DNA of 64,000 bases from assembly GCF_041296385.1 (NCBI RefSeq), contig NC_091014.1, forward strand, positions 14,173,578 to 14,237,577, written 5' to 3'. This stretch comes from Aphelocoma coerulescens. Taxonomy: Eukaryota > Chordata > Aves > Passeriformes > Corvidae. The translations under genes and the position numbers were made by a program. The notes under the pieces are model-generated. The model ran no database searches, was not told where the DNA came from, and worked only from the letters and a program-made list of their open reading frames with translations. Position 1 is the first letter of the stretch. Each line of letters opens with the position of its first letter. Below, piece after piece: positions 15,101-27,090 of the stretch.

Positions 15101-15710
15101 GAACATCTTAAATACATTCTCATGATTCAGTCACAGCTGAGGGTTACACAGAGGAAGGAAAATGGCTCATGGTGGCAATCCACAGCCCAACTCCTGTGTC
15201 TGTTAGCAGGGGACTCTGCTGTGACCACCATCCCCACATGCCTGTCAGGCAAGAACATCATCCATCATGGTCTGTGACGAAGGCATTTTCACCTGTAGAA
15301 AATCCCATCCATTTACAAACTCAGTATAGCCCTCACCAAAATACTTGCCTTTGAATGCTTCTCCCTAGACACAAAATTCTTCCTCACCATCAAAAGCAAA
15401 AATAAGTTACAATGAACTGCTATTTTTCAAAAGCCAGTATCCTATAATAATCATATTAATTCTCCTCCCATCCATGCTTCAATGAAAACCTGCCCATGCC
15501 ACTGTTCAGTTTTCCTGGTTACTGTGACTTTCTGTGATTGAGGTGTGAATTTTTGATGTTAAACATGGTGCCTTATTGCTTTTTTACTGTGATAAAGGTT
15601 AGAGGGGATCAGTGAGCTTTTGTCTGAGAAAAAAACATATCCTTATTAATTACATAAAAATGGCAACATTTCACTGTGTGCATGTTTGTATTTTTTAAAC
15701 AATTAGGGGA
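3131..15710. other. Intronic sequence, no gene seen
   Basis: This is a long AT-leaning interval with no open frame above about 130 codons and no recognisable protein domain. It contains simple features only: a short (TA)n run near 12768-12778, A/T-rich tracts, and a 35-bp-spaced imperfect duplication at 13838-13896 built around CTAAACTCCTTTTGTCCT. The block at 11040-11220 is rich in ATTA/TAAT cores and could be a conserved non-coding element, but conservation cannot be seen from one sequence. Confidence 0.55.
13838..13896. repeat. Imperfect tandem duplication, about 35-bp spacing
   Basis: The motif CTAAACTCCTTTTGTCCTATG near 13840 recurs, with one change at its end, near 13875. A shorter partial copy (CCTTGTCCTATGTC) lies between them. 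This looks like local replication slippage with no evident function. Confidence 0.8.
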
Positions 15711-15937
15711 TGTCATGGTTTAAGCCCAGACATAAAGTGATCCCCACACAGCCACTCAGTTTCCTTCAGTGGGATGGGGGAAAGAATTAGAAGAGTAAAC
15801 CTGAGAAAACTTGTGGGTTGGATAAAGACCATTTAATAGGTAAAGGACAAGTCTTACACACACAAGAAAAACAAAACAATTCATTCACTGCTTCTCACAG
15901 GCAGGCAGGTGTGACTATCCCAGTCAAAACCAGCACA
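15711..15937 (-). mobile_element. Deleted solo LTR of an avian endogenous retrovirus
   Basis: The + strand reads TGTCATGGTTTAAGCCCAG at one end and CCCAGTCAAAACCAGCACA at the other. These are the two reverse-complement ends of a widespread avian LTR family. Between them are a GTGGGATGGGGGA-like segment, a CTTGTGGGTTGGATAAAGACC segment and a TTTAATAGG segment, which gives ATTAAA, a polyadenylation-type signal, on the minus strand. The central promoter-containing part of the usual LTR is missing, so this is an internally deleted solo LTR. The flanks GGGGA and GAGAA are only a weak, decayed candidate for a 5-bp target-site duplication. The exact family name is not assigned. Confidence 0.78.
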
Positions 15938-18900
15938 GAGAAGAACTTTGTAAAACAGAAGTGGAACAGGGAAAAATTATTGTGCTTGAGTACTGAAGAT
16001 ACAGTTTTTGTATAAAATTTGATGAATATTTGGTTTACATCTTTGTAATCTCAAGCAAAGTAATTGGATATTCTGAACACATAAGAAAATTTTACTTTGA
16101 GGGGTCATAAGTTACATTCTGTCTTCAGCAACAAATGAATGATGGTAGCTTTCTTACCTGTAGTAGCACAAGTTGGGGTGGTTAGGGAACAGTTTCAGAA
16201 CTGCCTTTGCCAGCAAAGTAATGAGGGCAGCTTGCAGGATAAGTACTTTCTCACATTTATACTTCCGCTCTCTGTCTCTTCCAGGGCTAGTGTGGATGCA
16301 ATGATTTCTCTTGCCCGGAGGCTGTATTTAGACCATCCCATTTTAGAAGGTTACAGCTGAAAATATTACAAATCTCATTGCTTCTCCTCTCTCGTAATGT
16401 ATGCTTAATATACATTGCATTTCATTCCACCTGGACCATGAAATTGGTTACATGGAGAGTTTTGCAACATCAACTCTAGCACTGTAGCAGAATAGTTGGA
16501 AGTATCCCTAAATGTCGGCACTGTGTGGTTCTTTCCATCATACTTCCATGATAACATTGCCTTGGCTGGCAACTTTTTTGTACTTAGAGATTGTGAATTT
16601 GATTATTTTACAGATATTCCTGCTGTGCAAAAGAGAAAAAGCAAAAGGGAGTTTGAGTTTTATCAAATTACATTACAGAATCCCACAAAAGACAGAAATT
16701 AGTCTCTTCAGTTTTCTCAACTATTTATGCTGTTCTGACACCAACATCACCAGCATGTTGTCTCCTGGCATGTGTCTGTTATAGAAGACAGAAACTGCCA
16801 TTTTAGATCAAAAAGTAATTTCCTTATGTCCAGTATCCTTTGACAGAAAAAGTATAAATGAAGATGAATAGGCCTTCAAAGAATGTGTTGCTTTGGGATT
16901 TTTTTCTTACCTAAAAGAGAGCAAGGTGATTTCTCTGGATTAGGAAACATTTCATGTTTTTCAAAATCTAGGTCTGGCATGGGATTATTTATTTTCAGGC
17001 TTACAAATAAGCTTTTTTACACTTTGACAAATAAAAATGTCCTGTCCAGGAATAGTAAGGAAGTTTTTCTGTGTGACAGATCATGAGTTGATAAACTAAT
17101 AGAGAACTCCTCTCCCCTGAACAAAGGGGTTTTATCCGAGAAGATATCACAGTGAAAAGTCAAATGTCCTTCCTCTCCACTAAAGCAAGCCTCTGCTCTG
17201 AGGGCACTCCAGGGGTATGGACATGTTGTACCACCACTTCCATCTTAGGGACACCTAAGATACTGTACACAAAGTCACCTGTACAACCCAGCATGATGCT
17301 GCACAGAGGTGACAACCCGTGTTGCTCCCCATCTCAGAACTTGCTACTTCAGCATTTTCTGGGGTAACCCTTCACTTTTTTGTACTGTGCATTCCCAACC
17401 TACTTGTGCATACCTTGAGAGAAGTGTGGATGTGCTTCCTGACAAGTAAGCTGCAAAGCAACTGTGAGGCTTCCCTGACCAGGCAGTAGAAAAAGTGCAT
17501 CTCCCATTAAGAGGCACCGATTTCCTGCCCAATGCCATTTGCACAGTGGAATTGGGTAACCCACATATGCCCAGCTATGCTGGGTTGAATTTCTCTCAGA
17601 CTTTGCCCAATTTCTGTGAGGTCTGTGTGACTCCATATCTTTGTGTCAAGTGGTGTTAAGAGGAAGCTTTGACTGGAGAGCTGGAGGGAGTGGGAAGAAC
17701 AAGGAGATCGTAGTAGAGACAAACGTATCTCTGGAAGCAATCTCTCTTCATAGTCTTCAAAAGGCATCAGGAGAGTTGCATACACCTAGCTGGCAGGATG
17801 AGAGCCTTACAGGGTCTTAAAAACTCAAAGTAATAATAGACTTAATGAATTAAAGTAATAAACTTAAAAGCAGTACAAGTAAGGGATACAGCAACTTTAT
17901 TTAGGTTGCACCAAATAAAATTTGATGATATAATTTCTTTCTTAGCATCTAATAGCCTTCTGCACATTAAAGACACTTTGTAATTGTTTAAAACTCAGTC
18001 ACATGAGTCAACTTGGATCAGATTCCTTTTTCCTAGTTGTATCTGTATAGGTGGCTCTCTCTAGTAAATACTGGTGGGACAGAGAAAGGTGCTTGCAGGG
18101 TGATTTATTCAGAGAACCTGTGTTTTGGGTTGCCCTACAAGTGCCCATCTAGACTGTCATATACAGAAACACATGAAGCTCTGTTAGATATGCCACATTA
18201 AAAAAGATGCAGACATCTTTCAGTTTAGCTTTGTGTGATATTTAATAAAATTACCCTATGGACTCTTCTGTATAACAAGATTTTTAGCTTGGCTTCCCCT
18301 TGAAATGAGGCATGTGCAATCTTGCTGTCCTACTATCTGTCACATCCTTCTCAGAAATGTTATTGCCAATGGGCACACTTCAGTCAGATCTAACACAAGA
18401 AAAGAGACCTAAATGGCCTATCTTCCTGAGAGGTCTGACACTGACTGGTTTCACAAAAGAGTCCCAAATTAGTATAACCACTGGATGAAAAACAGCAGCG
18501 AGAGCCCAGGGGTTATCAGTTTGACCCCATGCTTGGTGGGTGACAACCTGTGTACTGACAAATCAATAAACACATGGTTCTCAGCATGGAGCTGACAAGC
18601 AGTTGCAGCATCTGCTGTGTTTTATTTGGTCAGCAGCTAGAGGATAAAGGAGTGGGGAAATCTCTTTCTGCTTGGTGAATTTGAAGAGAAAGAATAAGAG
18701 ACTTGGAGATGGTGAGGTCTTGTACCTGAGAGCTAGTGATGCAGGAGACAAAGCTGTAAAAACATTGCCTTGTTCTGCTACTCCCTAAAAAGCCCATGTT
18801 TTTAATGCCACTGGATGAAATACTAACCAACATTTTCACTTCACAGCACTTACCTTAGAACTAACAAAATAATGGCATTTGTAAAGTATTTTCAAATTAT

Positions 18901-21830
18901 CCTCTTTTGTATCTGTATGCACATTGTTCATGTTGAATTCTCTGAATTCAGCATCTGTCCAGGACATGATTACTTAAAGCCACCATCTTGTTGCCACCCT
19001 TATCTTTATCAGCTTTCCTTCTACCATCTCCCTGCCTTGTCTTGGGTAGGAAATCACATGCAGTCCTATGCAGCAAACTCTTTGAATTAGCAGAATTGTC
19101 TTTCCTTTTCAGTGCTGTATGACAAGTGACGTACATGAGAGTCCATGTTGCTAACTACTGCATATTTCACAAGCTCTGAACTGGATGAATTGACACCAGG
19201 GAAACCCACTTTTTTCTATTCCCTACACAGTGTGTTTAGACTTTACTGTTTAATCAAGTGATGCTTAGCTCATTTGAACTGACTGATGTACAATTCTCAA
19301 TTGTCAGTTCCTGCAGCCTCATCAACAGCTTAATAAGACAGGGTAAACAGTCATCACACTTGATCCCAGCAGCACACTGCACATTGAGGCAGAGGTCTCG
19401 AATTCAAGGACAAAACTCATTCTGTGTCCACCCTTGTTGGGCCAGAGGAGGAACCAGGAGGAAAGCTAGCCATGTGGTACAGTAGAATTGTAAAACTGGG
19501 TTTGGGGTTTGAGAGGTTTTTTTTTAGTCAAAGAGAAAATTTGGCACAAATTTGTGTTTTCTGTGTAAAAAAAACCTCAGTACCTGGAGGCAGTTGAAAA
19601 TGCTAGAGAAAGTGGCTGTAGCTCAGTCGGCTTTATAAGTTGTAGAACGTTTGGCAAAAGTCTGTTTGGAAAGTGCTAATGAAGATAAATTTAAGAGTGG
19701 CTGCTAAAGCTTGAGTTCATTGGTTATTCCCATTAGAGATTACAAATTGGAAATATCTACCATCCCCCTGAAAACACTTTATGTAGCTGTTTCTTTCCAT
19801 TACAGCGTTAACTGAAACATCTGTGTGAAAATATTTCAAATTATTTGTAAGGAATACAGTCTTGAATTTGCTCAGACTTCTCATAATCTCAATTATGAGT
19901 CTAGATGTCCTGAAGAATAAATTTACCATATGGATATATCAGTGACACCATGATGTTCTTTTATGTGTAAAGCTTTAATGGCATCATTATGCTGTAATGA
20001 CATCAGTGCCAGTAATATCCTACTAAAGAACATTATTAGTTAAGGGACACTAAATCCACAAATCTACAGGTTAAATTTGCCATTTCAGTAAGCATATGTC
20101 ACACATACAGCACAGGCAGAGCTATGTGTATGCAGCTGTGCAGGTGCTATAGGCAAAAGGTTGTGTGTAGCAGCTAAAAATCTGTGTGTTATGGTTATTG
20201 AGTTAGAGATGTTGCTTGAATTCCACATTTAATTTTCTAGTTTTGAATTACAGTCAAAATCATAATGTTGTGGTTAATAACTAGCATCAAACTAGCATTT
20301 GACAAATTGCATGACAGAATTTGTTGCCAAGATAAATAATTTCTTCCAACTGGTAAACAGAACGTCACTCATAATCTAAAAGAATTGTGTACAAGAAATG
20401 TATCTTTTAATAGGAATGCAGCACTGATGTAATGAGCATAACTACTTTTTAAAAAATTATTTCCCAAACTACTGTCAGCAGGGGCACATCTGTTTGGCTT
20501 GGAATCCCTGTGATTTTTATTGCTTAGGTCCCACTCCTGGGAGTTACCTTTGCATTACTCACAAACCAAAATCACTTCCTCTTCATTATTTTCCATTCAA
20601 AGAAAACAAATATTTATCAGAAGAAAATTATACTTTTTGAGAATGCAAACTGAAAAAGTGTTAAGAAATTTGTTTATGGTGTCCCCATCTGCTGTGACTT
20701 ACCTCCCCTTGCAATTTCAGTGCATTGTGCTTTATTGTTTAAATTTGCTTTAGGATTTGCATGTGATGTATCCAAGATACCATGAATAGTTTGGTACTAA
20801 TTAAAGAGAAAATACAATTATATGAATGGCTCTAGGGCAGTGGAGGCAGATCAAAAGAAGAAAAATCCAAAGTTCACAAAATTTTTCCATTCCAACTTTG
20901 ATGATATTTCTGAATTTGAAATTATCATACAGAGTGCATTTGCATTTTAAATGTTTGGACACAACTTATACAGAAGCAAATAGTCTTTTGGGGCCATATT
21001 GAGCATTTTTGCAAGGCTGGAGAATAACAGAATACATCTCACACTAATATACATCCTGCTTAGCTCCATCAGGAACAAAATAATTCCAAAAACACAAGGA
21101 GAATACCTGCAGTAATGTTTTTTCTTTTCAGATGTGCTATACTGGAATGATGCTTCTATATTAGAAATATTGGCTTAAACAAACAAAATACTAAAATCTG
21201 GTTTAATTGATACTGCTTCCCATGAGCACAACATGTAGGCCTTTCTAATGCAAGAGCATAAGCATGCAGTTTATTACACAGCAGATGATCATGCATTTTG
21301 TGACCGATATCTGCTTGTTGCTTGAATACCTCTGAGGTGTTTGCATGTAGGTGAAGAGGACTTTGACCAGAAATAAAAAAGCAGTTGTTGAGCAAAAGTA
21401 TCGGAGATACCCCTTGGCTGACAAAGCTGAACTGCCATCTTCTCTCTCTAAAGCTATCTGCCTTCTAATTCCTTCCAGCTACATCAATTTACTGTAGCCC
21501 ATATTCTGTTAACATTATATTAAATTTATTTCACAATCATTATTTTATTTTAAATATTAGACTAACTCCACTGCAACTGCACTGTGTAACATCAGATTTC
21601 TGTAGGGTTGGTATATAAATGGAAACTCATGTACTTTGGAAACAGATATGCTGAGGGAATTGTAAACTCTAAAAACATAAAAAGAGTCATATTTAAGAAG
21701 GCTTAAGTAGGCTTTACTGGTAAACCTTTTTAAAAAGATTAGACATGCTGAACAATTATTTATTCAGAAATGGTAAACTGTCAAAAAAGACAATGCTATA
21801 AGGTAAGAACTACAAATGGAATAACATCAA
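15938..21830. other. Intronic sequence, no gene seen
   Basis: AT-leaning intron. There is a short match to a Pol III A-box at 19619-19630, but without a B-box or cloverleaf. No open frame shows a protein domain, and I see no repeat that I can name. Confidence 0.55.
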
Positions 21831-22410
21831 AATCATAGATTCATAGAATGATTATGGTTGAAAAAGACCTTTAAGATCAGGTCCAGGCATCAATCCAGAA
21901 CTGCCAAGTCCACAATTAAACCATGTCCCTAAGAGCCATACCTACACATCTTTTAAATACCAACAGGGATGGTGGCTCCACCACTTCCCTGTACAGCCTC
22001 TTCCAGTCCTTGGAATTTCAGTAAAAAAAAATTTACCTAATATCCAATCTAAACCTCCCCTGGAAATTTCCTCTTATCTTGTTGCTTGCTTTTTGGGAGA
22101 ACAGACCAACTCCCACCTGTCTGCATCCTCCTTTCAGGCAGTTGTAGAGAGTGATAAGGTCTCCCCTGAGCCTGCTTTTCTCCAGGCTGAACACCCCCAG
22201 TTCCCTCAGTTTTCCTCATCAGACTTGTGCTCCAGACCTTTCCCCAGCTCTGTTCCCTTCTCTGGACACACTGCAGCACCTCAATGTCTTTCTTGTAGGG
22301 AGGGGCTCAAAACTGAACACAGGACTCCAGGTGTGGCTTCACCAGCCGAGCACAGGGGAAGCATCCCTGCCCTAGTTCTACTGGACACTCTGTTTCTGCT
22401 ACCAGTTCCT
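21831..22410 (-). mobile_element. CR1 LINE fragment, 3' UTR and distal 3' region
   Basis: It starts on the + strand with AATCATAGATTCATAGAATG (CR1 3' end reversed). It continues through 'ccaagtccacaattaaaccatgtccc', 'ctaatatccaatctaaacctcccc', 'gataaggtctcccctgagcc' and 'tctggacacactgcagcacctc', all standard avian CR1 phrases on the complementary strand. It is about 580 bp, 5' truncated before the reverse-transcriptase core. It aligns by eye with the first half of the larger CR1 at 43660-44868, so both probably belong to related subfamilies. Overlapping open frames here are shadows of the repeat. Confidence 0.92.
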
Positions 22411-23145
22411 TTTAATATGATTGTAGTTACACATTGGGGTATTCATGATCTATCCAGAGCATAAGAACATCCAGATCCTGGCTCATCTATACACAGTTTG
22501 TTTACCAGAGCAGAGATAACATTTTTAACACAGCTGGAGCCAAAGTATTTGTTTTCTTTACAATAGCAAATGTCTACCTTTGCTACCTGGCCTATTATTT
22601 CCACAGCAAAGGAACATAAATCCCTAAACTGTGGAGTGGGAGACAGAAGAGGTATGACAAAACCTCTTAGGGTGATGACTAAATTTCTGATTAATTACAA
22701 AGCTGTTGATAGCTCATGGGTACTTTGGCCTTTATCATCTACACTTAGCACTTACGACTTCCTTCGGGGCACTTCATGCAATTTGGATTTTCATTGCAGA
22801 AATATTGCATTAGACCAAAACCAAAAGTTAAAGTACACCCTGGAAGAAAATGAAAGTATCTTCTAATTCACTGGCCTACTTCAAAAAGTTTTTCTCATGT
22901 ATAAATTGCTTCAGATAATTTGCAAGGATATATTCTAGTTGATAATCTTTTTCTTAACAAAAATTTGATTCTGTTCCAAACATAGTCAGAGCTGTCCCTC
23001 ATTTGCTGAAATGCAGGGTTGACAAAAGCAGGAGAGGGGCAGGATTCAGCTTGCAGGTTAATACTTCAGTTTACATGTCTGTATGTGGAGGGGCACATAT
23101 GCACTCAAGTGTCCAGTAAGTCCCAGTATAGTTATGGAGGATGCA

Positions 23146-23249
23146 GTCAATACAGTCAGTGGGAGCTGAAGAGCTATTCAGCTCACCTGGAAGCAGGCAC
23201 ATACAATTGATCAGTGAATTGTCACCCAGACACCACTGACTGTATTGAC
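23146..23249. repeat. Inverted repeat / imperfect palindrome
   Basis: GTCAATACAGTCAGTGG at 23146-23162 is the perfect reverse complement of 23233-23249. Directly inside the left arm is a second hairpin, 23163-23184: GAGCTGAA, a 6-nt loop, then TTCAGCTC. A third small inverted repeat (CAATT...AATTG) lies near 23204-23221. Weaker complementarity continues outside the arms (about 23131-23145 against 23250-23265, sharing ATGGAG). Such nested symmetry is typical of a decayed MITE-like DNA transposon or a fold-back element. No flanking target duplication was identified and no coding capacity is present. Confidence 0.8.
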
Positions 23250-24209
23250 CACATCTCCATGGACTGCAGTTGAAGTGTAAACAGTTCAATTTATCTGTCC
23301 TAATCTCTGTTTACATTGATGATATGATTGCTGGTTGTTCTTACTCATGTCATATTGAATTACTGAAAGGAACTAAAAGAAATCCTGAAATCAATCTTAC
23401 TTGGATATATTATGAGCAAGAACCTCTTACACAGCTAGGGAGTTTGGCTGCTTAATCAGATCAGCTTGAGTGTTTAAAGCACCCAAAACTGATGTGCTTA
23501 AAATCATCAGTTATAATGTTGTATATTTCCATACCTTATTTCCCACAAGTTTTTAAAGAACCAGAGGACCATAGCGATCATGTACTTTGAGTCTCTGATG
23601 AATACAGATGATTACTGTGTCAGTAGATCAAGGGGAAAGATTTTTAAAACATCCTTCCCCCTAGTCACTTCCCTTACTGCTACTAGGTATGGATCCACTC
23701 CAGGTCATGGACCAAGGAGAACTAATGCAGCTGCCTAGCCATGTACCTCCAGCAGAGGCTATGGTCATAGGCTATAGCAAACCCCTCCACTTATGGAACA
23801 AATGCATCAAAAAAGTTTTTAGTCTCCCTGCACTGGTTTGGGGAGGACATGAGAGTGAGAATGGATACAGTCACATTTGAGACTTTGAAGCTCTGGTATT
23901 TGAAACAAGGATCATATTTCTGCAGCTTGAGCCTGGATGCTGAAATACCAAAAATGTCCTACATGTGCCCATAAATAACTATTCACCTTGAATATTTTTG
24001 AATGAGGAAAACTGCATCTTGTAACAGTTTTTATTTGACGTTTTTAAATAAAACCCTCTATTTCTTTATAATGTGTGCAGAGGGACTGGCCTTGGTGCCA
24101 TTCAATCAATTTTGCACTTGACTTAAGTAGGAGCAAAGATAGGCCCATGGTGAATGCAAATCCAGAGGAAATTACACCCAGGTGCTTTTCAATGAAATGT
24201 TGATCCATT

Positions 24210-24227
24210 AAAAAAAAAAAAAAAAAA
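24210..24227. repeat. A18 homopolymer
   Basis: Eighteen consecutive A residues followed by GAAAAACAAAACC. The preceding sequence matches no processed transcript or LINE end that I recognise, so it is recorded only as a simple repeat. Confidence 0.95.
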
Positions 24228-25246
24228 GAAAAACAAAACCTTATTTCTTTATTTTGAGAAACTGTACTCTCAGCACCTCAGGCTGGTTTATACATGTTGT
24301 CTTTCTCTACAATGTATTTATGTAGTAAAATCTAAGTTCAGGTGCAGACTTTGATGTTGAAGGGGGTGTTTCATATGCAGCTTTACTTGGTAAATTCCTT
24401 CCCAGCCAAATGTACTGAAGTAGTGCAGTGTCACACTGTGAAGCACAGTCTGAGTAGCTAATATTACCTGGAGTGTACAAGGGAGAGAATGTTTTGACAA
24501 TATTCATGCTTGCAGCTTTAGAGATCTTGTGCATATCTATTTACAAACCGTAGATATCTTGCATATATTTCATCAGTGTCAGCCATAATATAAATCTTCC
24601 CTGAGCAAATTACACAATATTATCTACGTAGCAAGTAAAACGTACTGATACATGGGGAAGTGTTGCCTGTTTGAAGCTGTTACAAGCATTATGATCCTAG
24701 ACACTGTTATTAACCTATCGGGGTGTTTAAATATGTGAAATTAGAAGTCTGACAGCAGAAGGCTGGTTCACATTGCAGAAGAAAAAAGGCATGTGTTCAA
24801 ACAGTGTCATATATGGAGCCTAAATCAGTCTGCTCAGGTCTGGTGTGCTTTAAAAGACAATGAGTGAATTTCATATGTTTGAAAGTGAAGATGTGATAAT
24901 GCTCTTCTTGATTCCTGTCCTACACACCAGCTCTATGCATGCTGACACCAGCAGGTCCCCATGGCAGTGGCAGAGAGGGTCTGCCCATCCTGAGAAGAGG
25001 CTGTGCCTCCAGGGATGGCTTTTACACAGCAGGACTGAAATACAGTCTTTAAATGATGTATCTATGCTGGATCCAGAAAGTGTCCTACCATAAATGTCAG
25101 GAGTTTGGGGTTGAAAACAATCGTGACCTGAAGATTTCCATTTCCAAACAAGAGTGGGATTTAGGAACAAGATGCAGTATATAGAGCAAGCTCTTCAATG
25201 TGACTGACAGGTCCTACTACCCAGAGAAGGAATGGTGCTCACAGTG

Positions 25247-25720
25247 TCAGGAGTGTTCTCCTGCTGGTGCTGAGCATCTGGGCTGAACATCTAATCCACA
25301 GGTCTCTATGGCCTTGGGAGACCACACTGGGAACAGGTTCCTGAGTGCATTGGTCTCAGTGTGGGTCCCAGCAGAAGGCTTGAAGTGGTGGATTTGTTTT
25401 AGTTTACTTTTAATTATTTTATCTTCATATGACCCTTCAGGTGTGCTTTCCATACTTCTTTTTAAGAAGATGTCAAAATCTTTCACATTGAGGTAACTGT
25501 TTAAACACACTGTGAGATTCACAGTGAAATCCCGGGAGCTGACAGCACAGACATAGTGTGTGGAATGAAGGGTGCTGCAGGACTCCAAGGTGCTGTCACA
25601 CAGTTCCCGTGTGTTGGAGCAGTCAGCCAGAGGCAATGTTTGAAGGCACCATGATTCTTCTCCAGCAGGAGGAAATATATAGTTATTCTCATCCTCTAAA
25701 ACAAACATTTCACTTATCAA
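25247..25720 (-). other. Cys-rich 157-codon open frame with a candidate splice acceptor; function unknown
   Basis: No family recognised. The frame is open for 157 codons on the minus strand. Its N-terminal two thirds carries a cluster of cysteines (ADCSNTRELCDS..ESCSTLHSTHYVCAV) followed by VNLTVCLNSYL, which loosely resembles an extracellular beta-sandwich. Just upstream of the cluster the minus strand reads GTTTGTTTTAG, with the acceptor AG at 25696-25697. A GTAAAC donor-like site lies at 25402-25407. A hypothetical exon between them (25408-25695) would be 288 bp and phase-preserving. Against this, one open frame of this length is expected by chance in a six-frame scan of 64 kb of AT-leaning DNA, and no neighbouring exons were seen. 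Most likely non-coding. Confidence 0.15.
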
Positions 25721-26062
25721 TATGGGTCATAGAATTTATGACTGCTGCATCAGCAGAGATAAAATGCAGCAGTCATGGACTAAAATATTGCATCCTCTTT
25801 GTAAGGATTTGGAGAGTAAATTTACTGATTTTTCTTTTCTCTGTATCATGGGAAATGCAAGAGCACTCAAGAACATCTGAATTTGCAAACCTTCACTGTG
25901 ACTCTTTATAAGAGCAAATGGAGAACTGGGCCCTTACAAATTCAAATGCTTCCCTCTGAATTAGCCCTACAGCTGTACCTTGTGAGTTCTGGAGCTTGGG
26001 AAACAAAGACAGCTTTAAACTCTGGCAATCTGACTTTCAATTCAAGCATAATGAGGGAGAAC

Positions 26063-26081
26063 AAAAAAAAAAAAAAAAAAA
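26063..26081. repeat. A19 homopolymer
   Basis: Nineteen consecutive A residues, followed by AGAAGAGCAAAATAG-type purine-rich sequence. No retroposed gene is recognised upstream. Confidence 0.95.
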
Positions 26082-26479
26082 GAAGAGCAAAATAGATTTG
26101 AGAAACATCTAGTAAAAGGCATAAAAACTACTAATCCTTTTGCAAAAAACATCAGAAGGAAGAAATCTACCAGAAGTCCAGGAAGATGATCAAAGAATAC
26201 AGTCTCTGAGAAGTGTCTGATTAAAGTCTCAGAAAAGTCAGAGATATTCTAGGAAAAGAATCTAAAACAAATCTTCTGTACACACAGTTACTTTGGAGGA
26301 GTTTGGGGAGGTTCCCACACTGGAAGTCTTTTTTAACAGAGATTGATCAGATGCTCTTTTTCAAACTGAAATGGAGATAGCAAATTTCGTGGGAAAAATA
26401 GGCTATATGCATGATAACATATCAGAAGGATCAACAGTAACAGAGTTTTAAAGGAACTTAAGGATGCAGTATTCGATAT

Positions 26480-27090
26480 TTCAACAGCACTATCTAACCT
26501 CTAGTTTAAAATTTCTTTGGTACTAGAAGCTGGGAGATAGTTAATTTTATATCCGTTTTCAAAGAGTTTAGGGGAGAAAAAAGTTACTGCAGAACAGGAA
26601 GTTGGTGGCTGTATTGGCAAAGTGATAGAAATGTTGAATTAGTGGCCACTTGGAAAACATGACATACATACTGGGGATAGTCAGCATGGATTTTAGAAGC
26701 AGAAATTATGGTTCAGTAGAGTAGATCTGCAAAATGCTCAGACAGGGGGATCAGGGATGAGCAGAGGCAGCAAATCTCTACCATACCAGGACAGACTGAG
26801 GAGGGCAGGACTCTTCATCCTCACAAAGCCATGACATACCAGATACAGGGTCTGGATAAAAGTGGGAGGTACATGGGTAAGAATATTGTCCACTGTAATT
26901 TCCAATGCAGGAATTAGGAACCATAAAAAGAAGCTAGCAGGTGAAAATTTTTAAATCATTTTCTTTTTTTTATTTTTCCTGTCAACTGATGGATAACTAG
27001 GCTGTGGAACTCTTTACCGCAGAACATTATGGACACTGAAAGTTTACAAGAATCAGCTGGGAAAATTAATTGAGGAAGAAAAATTTCATG
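26480..27090 (+). mobile_element. Ancient CR1/L3-like LINE remnant
   Basis: GATAGTCAGCATGGATTTTA at about 26678 matches the reverse-transcriptase 'SQHGF' codons of CR1-type LINEs. Further on, 'aggacagactgaggagggcaggactcttca' and 'ggctgtggaactctttaccgcagaac' match the conserved 3' coding/UTR phrases of old CR1/L3 elements in the same orientation. All frames are broken, and the middle of the element is missing relative to a full RT region. The boundaries are approximate. The assignment rests on remembered family phrases, not on an alignment. Confidence 0.5.

Larger units (their letters stand above)
22411..26479. other. Intronic sequence with a palindrome, poly(A) tracts and one Cys-rich open frame
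   Basis: No supported gene. The interval holds the palindromic block around 23146-23249, A-tracts at 24210-24227 and 26063-26081, and a 157-codon minus-strand open frame at 25247-25720, each listed separately. Confidence 0.55.

Noticed and set aside
19619..19630. TAGCTCAGTCGG, a perfect tRNA A-box-like motif
   Set aside because: No B-box (GGTTCGA) at the right distance and no cloverleaf, so neither a tRNA nor a confident tRNA-derived SINE.
24210..24227. A18 tract as the tail of a processed pseudogene
   Set aside because: No coding or known transcript sequence precedes it and no flanking duplication was seen.
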